5,645 nt of DNA, taken from NCBI GenBank assembly GCA_003646355.1, contig QNFO01000097.1, positions 1-5,645 on the forward strand, in the 5' to 3' direction. Positions 1-5,645 of this stretch are shown one piece after another (within the stretch, counting starts at the first letter, position 1; every line of letters starts with the position of its first letter). Source of the stretch: Gammaproteobacteria bacterium. Its GTDB lineage: Bacteria; Pseudomonadota; Gammaproteobacteria; Pseudomonadales; Porticoccaceae. The notes below the pieces were generated by a model. It did no database searches. It saw only the letters and a program-made list of their open reading frames with translations, and had not been told where the DNA came from. The position numbers were made by a program, and so were the translations under genes.

Positions 1-1
1 C

Positions 2-2137
2 TACGGCAACGTGGTGGCGGGCGCGCAGGAGCAGGGTGCGGATAAGGCCGACTTCGCCTATTTACTGCAGCGCGGTGAGGGCTTTTTCAAACGCTGTCGA
101 GCCAAGGTTCGCGATCTTGAGCAGGCCACGGGCGACCGGGAAGCGGCGCTGGAAACGCTCTATCGCTCCGATCTTTGGCACGATATTAACTATGCCCTGT
201 CAGCCTTTAATTACTGGCAGGCCTGGGGCAAGTTGGGTTTGGCCCACGCCTATCAGGGGCAGCGTGAGCAGGTTAAGTGGCTGAATGAGGCCGAACACGG
301 TTTTCAGAGCTCGTCGGTGCGTATTCTCTATCCGGGTATTGTCTACGGCAGTTGGCTGGGTATGGCTTATGTTGCACAGGCTAGGGGCGATGATGCGCTG
401 GCCGAGCAGCGTTTTCGTCGTCTGGTCTTAGCCCTGGCGGGTGATGAAAACAACCCGGCGCGAGTGCGGGCTGAAACAGAATTGACGGTGCTGGCCATTC
501 GCAAGGGTGAGCTACCCAGCTTGCCGGCGATGTCGGATGAGCCACTAACGCCGACGACGGCTCGCGTTTATCAGGAGCAGGCCTTCGTGCTTTTACAGCG
601 CCAGCGCGATATTCAAAGTGGTGCCATTGAGGCGGCAGCGCGTTTGAAGCGCGTTATTGAGTTGGGCTATTTGAACGATGCTCTGTTGAATCGAATTTTG
701 TCCTATCGCAACGAAATTGCCGGTCACGATATTGGCCTTTTAACCCTCTACGTCGATAGTGAATTTGCCTATGCCTGGCAGCAGTACGACACCGCCGTGC
801 TGAAATATCAGGCCTTTCGAAAACAGGGTGGTCTCCAGTTGGGGGTGAATGTTCGGGTACTGCAATATCACTACGCGGTTGCCTTGTTAAAAATACAAAT
901 GGCGCGAGATGCCTTAACAGAAGTGGAGAGCCTGCAACATCAAACCGACTTGCCCCAGGCTGTGGCTCAGGCTTTACCGAAGTTTAAGTTTTTAGTTGCT
1001 CAGGCGCTTTATCAGCGGCGCGATAACAGCGCTAACCGAAAACGGGTGCTGGCTGAAGCGGAGTATTATCTTCGTACCAGCCCGAATGATGCCGATGCTG
1101 GCAGTGCACATTTGTTAATTGCCCAATTGAGTGATGATCCGGAAAAGGCAAAACGTCATTTAAAAGCGGCACAGAAGAATAAAAAATTAAAAGGCAGCAT
1201 TGCTCTGACACAAATACAGCGGGCAGTGAATGCTTTTAATCGGGCAGTGGTGAGTGGTGAGCTTGACATCCAACGCGATGAGGCCGAAAAAGTGCTGGCG
1301 GCATTGGCTGGTTTACCCCGAGCCAAACGCAAAAAGCCCTGGTTTAAAGCGGTCTCCTTACAAATGCGAGCTGTGTTAGGTGACAAGCTCGATACAGTCT
1401 TAGCCGCCATCGATAAAATGTATGCTGCGGCGAAGGCCAATCCGGGCAATAAAAAATACATGCTCGATCAGCGCGTGCGGCGTGTTTTGTTTTGGGCACA
1501 ACTGCGCGCCCTTGATCAATATCAGCAGGGTAAGGGTTTGTCGCCATTTATCGCAGCGCTAGCCAGTCAACCGGCTAATGCGATGGCGCAAAAAGAGGTT
1601 TATCAGTTTTTATTGGCGAAAGAACAGCAGCAAAGCTACGCTCAGGTGCTAGAGCTTGGCGATGTTTTTTACCCGGTACTCGCGGGTCAGCCACAGGACC
1701 AGCGGCAATTGCGCTTATTGCAAATACGCGCCGCCAACGCCCTTGGCCAAGCTGAGCGCGCTTACGCTATAGCCCAGCAACTGATTGCAGATTTTCCCGA
1801 CTCCGGCAATGCCTGGGTGGCCTATGCTGAAAGTGCCGAGCAGTTACAGCGCTGGTTTGAGGCCGAGCGAGCCTGGGCTAAAATCACCCGAGGCCAGGTT
1901 GAGGGATCTGCTCGCTGGCGTGATGCCATGCAGCGGCGTACTCTTGCTCTCATAGCTCAAAATGCTGAGGCTACGCGAGGGGGCAATAATGACAATTCGC
2001 CAGTCAAAATTGAAACGGCAACGCTGTGTAAAGTACTGGGCAAAGCGGCGGTGTATCGCCATTTGATGAACGGTGTGGAACAGGTTGAGCTGGATAAAAA
2101 CTTAAAAAAATGGGATTGTTTGACGACAATAAAATAA
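2..2137 (+). CDS. Large TPR-like helical-repeat protein, 5'-truncated by the window edge
   Basis: The frame is open from the first complete codon (base 2) to TAA at 2135-2137. A GTG at 11 could formally start it, but no ribosome binding site precedes it and the codons before it read on in frame (Y-G-N), so the true start is almost certainly outside the window. Numbering from that GTG, about 708 residues are visible. They are almost wholly helical and rich in Ala, Leu, Gln, Arg and Glu, with the alternating small/aromatic pattern of tetratricopeptide repeats. The clearest units are near residues 60-87, 105-141, 250-276, 284-309 and 575-625, the last with AERAYAIAQQL followed by an N-A-W-V-A-Y helix. 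No enzymatic motif is visible. Cysteines sit near the two ends (C29, C673, C703). TPR proteins scaffold protein complexes; the partner here is unknown. Its location cannot be judged without the N-terminus. It is probably co-transcribed with the DUF1329 gene 46 bases downstream. The coding call is very secure; the family name rests on repeat pattern only. Confidence 0.85.
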   Translation, partial: YGNVVAGAQEQGADKADFAYLLQRGEGFFKRCRAKVRDLEQATGDREAALETLYRSDLWHDINYALSAFNYWQAWGKLGLAHAYQGQREQVKWLNEAEHGFQSSSVRILYPGIVYGSWLGMAYVAQARGDDALAEQRFRRLVLALAGDENNPARVRAETELTVLAIRKGELPSLPAMSDEPLTPTTARVYQEQAFVLLQRQRDIQSGAIEAAARLKRVIELGYLNDALLNRILSYRNEIAGHDIGLLTLYVDSEFAYAWQQYDTAVLKYQAFRKQGGLQLGVNVRVLQYHYAVALLKIQMARDALTEVESLQHQTDLPQAVAQALPKFKFLVAQALYQRRDNSANRKRVLAEAEYYLRTSPNDADAGSAHLLIAQLSDDPEKAKRHLKAAQKNKKLKGSIALTQIQRAVNAFNRAVVSGELDIQRDEAEKVLAALAGLPRAKRKKPWFKAVSLQMRAVLGDKLDTVLAAIDKMYAAAKANPGNKKYMLDQRVRRVLFWAQLRALDQYQQGKGLSPFIAALASQPANAMAQKEVYQFLLAKEQQQSYAQVLELGDVFYPVLAGQPQDQRQLRLLQIRAANALGQAERAYAIAQQLIADFPDSGNAWVAYAESAEQLQRWFEAERAWAKITRGQVEGSARWRDAMQRRTLALIAQNAEATRGGNNDNSPVKIETATLCKVLGKAAVYRHLMNGVEQVELDKNLKKWDCLTTIK

Positions 2138-2175
2138 ATCGCGAAACCGAAATATCTAAAGCAAACATTATAAAT

Positions 2176-2180
2176 AAGGG
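2176..2180 (+). promoter_or_regulatory. Ribosome binding site of the DUF1329 gene
   Basis: AAGGG lies upstream of two tandem ATG codons at 2184 and 2187. It is only 3 bases from the first and 6 from the second, so spacing slightly favours initiation at 2187. The two starts differ by a single methionine and do not alter the signal peptide. Confidence 0.6.
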
Positions 2181-2183
2181 TGG

Positions 2184-3563
2184 ATGATGAGAATTCGCAA
2201 ATACGACTTTAATTTTGGGCGGCGGCATTTCCTTGGCCAGATGAGTAAAGGTGTGCTGGCGACGGGGGTGTTGTCGCCACTGTGGAAGGCGATTGCCGAT
2301 ACCGGTGATATTGGCGGCGTCTACCCTGATGAGTTGATGTCCATTGAGGGCTTTACTCAGGGCAAAATCAGCACCGGCGATATGATTACGGCCGACAATG
2401 TTGAGCATGTTAAAGATCTGCTCGATCCCATCCGCTATACACAAATTGCGCAGATGGGCCGGCAAATGCGCATGATCGACACCACTACCGACATTATGAA
2501 ACTCAGCGCCTGGGAGTATAACGAGGCGACACTGCGTAATTATGGGCAAGCAATGTTTGACGCCAATGGCAATGTGGTGACTAAAGAGGGTAAGCCCTGG
2601 ATCGGCGGTAATCCCTTCCCCAATCCGACCACGGCCCTTGAAGTGTTTGCGGGTATTACCCTGAGCTGGGGCCGACACGACGCCTCGTTTTACGCCATTA
2701 AAGAGGAGGATGTTGGGCCGAGTGGTGATGTTGAGTACAACTATGAGCTGGGCTGGGCTGAAATGTCACCCGTAGCTCGAACGGTGCTCGACCCTAAACC
2801 TTACTGGCCGGGTCATGAAGACAAATTGCGCTATCAGTCAGTGTTTTTTGTTAGCCCCAACGATATTGCCGGCACTTCATTTTTGAATATTTGGCACTAC
2901 GACCAACGTCGCTTCCCCGACTTGAGCGGCTACCTGCCGGCGTTTAAACGGGTGAGACGCTTCCCCACTAATCAACGCTTTGAGCCGATGATTCCTGGCT
3001 CAACACTTTATCTTTCCGATGCCTGGACGGCGGGCGACCCCTTCCTGACCTGGGGTAATTACAAAGTAGTGGGTCGCGGTCCAACACTCGCCGCTATTTC
3101 ACGCAGCTGGAATTCAAAACATGAAAATTGGGAGGGCACCACCCACGGTGGCCCGAAAGGCAATACCTTTTGGGATATGGATGTCGAGCTGGTGCCCGAA
3201 GCGATTGTGGTCGAAGCCGAGCCCGTTAGATTTCCCCGGGCGCCGATCAGTAAAAAACGCGTCTGGTTTGATGCCCGCACATTGTTGCCACTAGCAATGG
3301 TTTCCTATGATCGGCGCGGTGAAATGTTCCGCTCCTTTGACGGTGCGGCCTCACTTTACACCGATGGTGAAAATACAATTTATGATGGCAAGCACCCCTA
3401 TGCATCATGGACTCGAGTCCATGCCCACAATATTCAGGTCAATCGCATGGCTCGGTTGGCCCAGGTCAAAGAGATCTCTGGCGGCTATAAAACGAGTGTC
3501 AATGAGGATGACCTCTATGACAGATTCTTGACGACTGCAGCGATTCGGCGTCTGGGACGGTAA
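2184..3563 (+). CDS. DUF1329 family protein with twin-arginine (Tat) signal peptide
   Basis: This 459-residue protein matches the DUF1329 family (PF07044) in length and pattern. A W-H-Y-D-Q-R-R segment leads into YLPAFKRVRR (residues 250-259), the family's typical Y-L-P-x-x-R-R-V-R-R-like signature, and Trp/Tyr-rich beta-type sequence follows to the C-terminus. The family is related to the LolA/LolB lipoprotein-carrier fold; its ligand is not established, and many members are encoded near DUF1302 and RND-type transporter genes, neither of which is seen here. The N-terminus holds G-R-R-H-F-L-G (residues 12-18), then a mildly hydrophobic stretch and a probable cleavage site after A-I-A (residue 38). 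This is a Tat-type signal, so export in folded form to the periplasm is expected. The start may be ATG 2184 or 2187; the latter is better spaced from AAGGG. The TPR gene lies 46 bases upstream with no terminator between, suggesting an operon. No frameshift or truncation is seen. The family call is firm; the biological role is unknown. Confidence 0.9.
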   Translation: MMRIRKYDFNFGRRHFLGQMSKGVLATGVLSPLWKAIADTGDIGGVYPDELMSIEGFTQGKISTGDMITADNVEHVKDLLDPIRYTQIAQMGRQMRMIDTTTDIMKLSAWEYNEATLRNYGQAMFDANGNVVTKEGKPWIGGNPFPNPTTALEVFAGITLSWGRHDASFYAIKEEDVGPSGDVEYNYELGWAEMSPVARTVLDPKPYWPGHEDKLRYQSVFFVSPNDIAGTSFLNIWHYDQRRFPDLSGYLPAFKRVRRFPTNQRFEPMIPGSTLYLSDAWTAGDPFLTWGNYKVVGRGPTLAAISRSWNSKHENWEGTTHGGPKGNTFWDMDVELVPEAIVVEAEPVRFPRAPISKKRVWFDARTLLPLAMVSYDRRGEMFRSFDGAASLYTDGENTIYDGKHPYASWTRVHAHNIQVNRMARLAQVKEISGGYKTSVNEDDLYDRFLTTAAIRRLGR

Positions 3564-3745
3564 GGGCTTAATGGCTTTAATTTAAGTGCAGGGTAAGCTG
3601 TATTATCTGGTGTATTAGTTGTATCTTTGCTTAGGTAAAGACGATGTAAGTTGCAGGAAGCGGAGATTGCTGCTCCCTGGTTAGATGCCCGGTACTTCTA
3701 AAGATGGTGTTTAAGTAGTTCGTGATTTTAAATGGAGAAGTCAGT
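3564..3745 (+). other. Intergenic region with an imperfect hairpin; promoter for the lipoprotein expected here
   Basis: About 180 bases carry no convincing open reading frame. An imperfect inverted repeat at 3654-3679 pairs CAGGAAGCGG with CTGCTCCCTG around a 6-base loop (one A-C mismatch, one G-T wobble). No T-run follows, so it is not a normal intrinsic terminator. A TATTAT hexamer at 3601-3606 resembles a -10 box but its -35 side is poor. I see no good terminator for the DUF1329 gene. The size of the gap and the change of gene families suggest that a promoter for the downstream lipoprotein lies here, but none can be fixed. Confidence 0.35.
3734..3740 (+). promoter_or_regulatory. Ribosome binding site fixing the lipoprotein start
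   Basis: GGAGAAG ends 5 bases before ATG 3746 (GGAG core 8 bases away). It lies inside the longer frame that could start at GTG 3722, so it argues for ATG 3746 as the real start. That choice also gives a compact lipoprotein signal peptide. Confidence 0.75.
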
Positions 3746-4174
3746 ATGTCTTATAGAAAGTTATGTTCAATTATCGCAGTAATTAGTGCAGTTTGTTTTC
3801 TTTCATCGTGTGCTGTTACTACGGCGCCTACTGAGGCAAGTTCTGAAACAACGGGTCAGACGACAGATGCTTCTTCTGACCTGACGTCTAGCACAAGTAC
3901 CAATGATGACGATGGCGATGATGAGAAGGAAGTTGATGTGGCTGTCGATGAATTTGTGAGTTCTAATTTTTCTCAGCTGCGTTCTGATATGTCAGTGGGT
4001 CAAGGAGAATATCTGACCACTCTGGCCAGCCTTCTTGCTATTGACGATGCGAGTAAAGATCAGTTTTATACGATGACAAAAGATAACTTTTCCGATCTTT
4101 TTGTCTCGTCTAAGACAACCCCGCAGGAGTTGATTGCCAATTTAAAACAAGAAGTCTCTCAGGCTAAAATTTAA
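3746..4174 (+). CDS. Small outer-membrane lipoprotein with DUF3015-like C-terminal domain
   Basis: The product has 142 residues from ATG 3746; a GTG at 3722 in the same frame would add eight residues but lacks a ribosome binding site. Residues 1-21 form a signal peptide (S-Y-R-K, then a hydrophobic core) ending in the lipobox L-S-S-C, with the lipidated Cys at 22. Residues after the Cys are Ala-Val, not Asp, so Lol sorting to the outer membrane is expected. Residues 25-64 are a disordered Thr/Ser linker ending in an acidic patch (N-D-D-D-G-D-D-E). Residues 65-137 (V-D-E-F-V-x-x-N, then G-Q-G-E-Y-L-T-T-L-A and N-F-S-D-L-F) resemble the C-terminal half of DUF3015 proteins. The Cys/Gly-rich N-terminal half usual in that family is absent, replaced by the linker. 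DUF3015 genes are often found beside DUF4105 genes in gammaproteobacteria, as here. Function is unknown. The lipoprotein call is strong; the DUF3015 assignment is by remembered pattern and moderately sure. Confidence 0.85.
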   Translation: MSYRKLCSIIAVISAVCFLSSCAVTTAPTEASSETTGQTTDASSDLTSSTSTNDDDGDDEKEVDVAVDEFVSSNFSQLRSDMSVGQGEYLTTLASLLAIDDASKDQFYTMTKDNFSDLFVSSKTTPQELIANLKQEVSQAKI

Positions 4175-4180
4175 GCTTGT

Positions 4181-4209
4181 AAAGCTCCATGCTTCGGTGT
4201 GGGGCTTTT
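4181..4209 (+). terminator. Rho-independent terminator with UUCG tetraloop
   Basis: A 12-base-pair stem (AAAGCTCCATGC with GTGTGGGGCTTT, including three G-T wobbles) closes on a TTCG loop in the extra-stable C(UUCG)G context, and ends in TTTT. It starts six bases after the lipoprotein stop codon. The T-run is short and continues as AATT. The A-run on the 5' side could allow some function on the minus strand too, but no minus-strand gene is seen to need it. Confidence 0.85.
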
Positions 4210-4286
4210 AATTCCTGTATAAAATAATTTCCCGTTTAAAACCCTTCTGCAATAGCCTCTTTATTCCTTCGTTGTGATCTATAGAC
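4210..4286 (+). promoter_or_regulatory. Leader of the DUF4105 gene; weak candidate -10 box
   Basis: This AT-rich gap must hold the promoter of the downstream gene unless the terminator leaks. TATAAA at 4218-4223 resembles a -10 box, but the bases 17-19 upstream lie in the terminator stem and are a poor -35 (TTCGGT at 4193-4198, 19 bases away). No clear ribosome binding site is visible before TTG 4287. The promoter call is tentative. Confidence 0.25.
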
Positions 4287-5645
4287 TTGCCATTTAATCT
4301 TTCCGTCATCCTATTTCTACTTGCAGCGCTATGCCCTTTGTTTGCTAATGCAGAGGGTGGCGATAAAGAAATTGCCGAAAATCAATTGCTGGATAAGCTC
4401 CTTTTAAAGGCGAGGTCCGAGAGGGTTTGGCTGCACCCTGAGTGGCGAGTGCTAATGCATTATTCGTCAAGCATATTTGGCACGAAGGACAAAAGCTTAA
4501 TCGATGACGAAAAGTTTTTTCTATCTGGACAAGGAAAATACTCGCCTCAATTAGAATTAGAGGCGACTTTAGAAAAGCTGTTTGCCCCTTCAGAAGATAA
4601 TAACGAAGCTATTGCCTGTCGTTTTCCGGCAAGGTTGGCCTGGCTAAAAAAAGTGCTGGAAATAGACAATAGTGTCATGCCTGCATATCAGTGTCGTCAT
4701 CTCAATAATTGGCTTCGGAACCTGAATGCAGATAGCCTGACTTTGATTTTTCCTGTGTCTGTATTAAATAGCCCCGCATCAATGTTTGGCCATACTTTTT
4801 TAAGGCTTGACCGCAAGGCAGAAAAGAAGCCTGATTTACTCGCGTGGACAGTTAACTTTGCAGCGCATGCAGAGGAGGGCCGTGGCTTAAGTTTTGCTTT
4901 TAATGGTTTGACCGGGGGTTATCCCGGGCGGTTTACATTAGCGCCCTATTACGAGCGTGTTAAGGCCTATAGCGATATAGAAAGCCGTGATATTTGGGAA
5001 TATGCGCTTAGCTATAGCCCCGATGAAGTCAATTATATATTGCTGCATTTGTGGGAATTACTGCCGGCATATTTTGATTATTATTTCATTGATGAAAACT
5101 GCTCTTACCAACTACTGGCCTTGCTTGAAGTGGCGAGACCTGGTTTAAATTTAACAAGGGGCTTTAATTGGGACGCTACGCCAGCAGATACCGTTCGCGC
5201 GATAACGAATGCGCCGGGCTTACTTAAGGCGGTTAAGTATAGACCCTCACTTCGGGAAAATATCAATGCTCGAACAGAGGCCCTGGATATTGAAGAGCAA
5301 GTGATTGCCAAATCCCTGGCGCTTGGCGAAATGCAATTAAATGACGAAATGTTTTTTAATAAAACCCCGGCATCGAAGGTGGAGGTTCTTGAGCTGGCTG
5401 CAGAGTATCTTGCTTACTTACAGGCAACCAGTAATAAAGGACAGGATGTTTTTGATGTATGGTCGTCGGGTGTGGGAATTGATCGGCAACATGAGGTTTT
5501 TGAAAATAGACAGCACTTGTTATTAACAGCGCGTAGTCAGTTTTCTGTTGAATTACCCCCGTCGCTGATAAAGCAGCCTGATTATAGGCCCGATGAGGGG
5601 CACGGTGGTCGTCGCATTGGCTTGCGCTACGGAAGTGTGGATTCA
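4287..5645 (+). CDS. Periplasmic DUF4105 / Lnb N-terminal domain protein, 3'-truncated by the window edge
   Basis: The frame is open from just after TGA 4275-4277 to the end of the window; 453 codons are visible from TTG 4287. That TTG is the only usual start codon before the conserved region and gives a signal peptide (hydrophobic residues 5-19, cleavage likely after A-N-A, residue 22), although no ribosome binding site is clear and the n-region lacks a positive charge. The mature part fits DUF4105 (PF13387, Lnb N-terminal periplasmic domain): L-L-x-K-A near the start, C-R-F-P-A-R-L-A-W-L with C111, a second Cys at 136, S-M-F-G-H-T-F-L-R-L with H169, and D-E-N-C-S-Y with C272. H169 and C272 are the candidate catalytic pair of the papain-like thiol fold proposed for this family. 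The Bacteroides member Lnb is a lipoprotein N-acyltransferase; proteobacterial members have no proven activity. The last visible residues (G-H-G-G-R-R-I-G-L-R-Y-G) look like the onset of the beta-rich C-terminal part, so roughly the last quarter to third of the gene is missing. It follows a lipoprotein gene but is separated from it by a terminator. Confidence 0.88.
   Translation, partial: MPFNLSVILFLLAALCPLFANAEGGDKEIAENQLLDKLLLKARSERVWLHPEWRVLMHYSSSIFGTKDKSLIDDEKFFLSGQGKYSPQLELEATLEKLFAPSEDNNEAIACRFPARLAWLKKVLEIDNSVMPAYQCRHLNNWLRNLNADSLTLIFPVSVLNSPASMFGHTFLRLDRKAEKKPDLLAWTVNFAAHAEEGRGLSFAFNGLTGGYPGRFTLAPYYERVKAYSDIESRDIWEYALSYSPDEVNYILLHLWELLPAYFDYYFIDENCSYQLLALLEVARPGLNLTRGFNWDATPADTVRAITNAPGLLKAVKYRPSLRENINARTEALDIEEQVIAKSLALGEMQLNDEMFFNKTPASKVEVLELAAEYLAYLQATSNKGQDVFDVWSSGVGIDRQHEVFENRQHLLLTARSQFSVELPPSLIKQPDYRPDEGHGGRRIGLRYGSVDS

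Noticed and set aside
11..13. GTG as the true start of the TPR protein
   Set aside because: The frame is open to the window edge and no ribosome binding site is visible before it; the gene almost certainly begins upstream.
2120..2175. TTGACG and TATAAAT as a promoter before the DUF1329 gene
   Set aside because: The two boxes are about 43 bases apart, far from the 16-19 needed, and neither has a matching partner at the right distance.
2004..2678. 224-codon open frame on the minus strand
   Set aside because: It lies mostly opposite the well-supported DUF1329 gene and the end of the TPR gene, has no family resemblance and no ribosome binding site of note; a shadow frame.
4323..4334. Possible lipobox L-A-A-L-C in the DUF4105 signal peptide
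   Set aside because: The residue before Cys is Leu, which signal peptidase II does not normally accept, and a good signal peptidase I site (A-N-A) follows six residues later.
5105..5311. 68-codon open frame on the minus strand
   Set aside because: It lies wholly within the DUF4105 coding frame, whose protein is conserved through this stretch.
5341..5526. 61-codon plus-strand frame starting with ATG
   Set aside because: It is an out-of-frame shadow of the DUF4105 gene, which stays open and family-like across it.

Overview
The window reads as a chromosomal stretch of a Gram-negative bacterium, most likely a marine-type gammaproteobacterium. The reasons are the protein families (DUF1329, DUF3015, a DUF4105/Lnb-type N-terminal domain), a Tat signal peptide, a lipoprotein signal, and moderate GC with Gram-negative ribosome binding sites. 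The genus cannot be named from the sequence. All four genes lie on the plus strand. No RNA gene, mobile element, CRISPR array or attachment site was found.

Left half: an open reading frame entering from the left edge encodes the C-terminal ~700 residues of a large helical-repeat (TPR-like) protein. After 46 untranslated bases it is followed by a DUF1329 protein with a clear twin-arginine signal. The short gap, shared strand and lack of a visible terminator or promoter between them suggest one transcription unit.

Right half: a non-coding stretch of about 180 bases with one imperfect hairpin precedes a small lipoprotein. This has a lipobox, an acidic Ser/Thr/Asp-rich linker and a DUF3015-like C-terminal domain. 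A strong intrinsic terminator with a C(UUCG)G tetraloop follows. About 80 bases later begins a long frame that runs off the right edge. It encodes a periplasmic protein with the DUF4105 (Lnb N-terminal) domain, including the expected GHTF histidine and ENCSY cysteine. It has no ATG or obvious ribosome binding site at its start; TTG at 4287 is the best available start and gives a signal peptide.

Three of the four products carry export signals; the N-terminus of the TPR protein lies outside the window. The theme is the cell envelope: a LolA/LolB-fold-related protein, a probable outer-membrane lipoprotein, and a protein related to lipoprotein N-acyltransferases. That they act together is inference from gene order only. 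No well-characterised pathway can be assigned.
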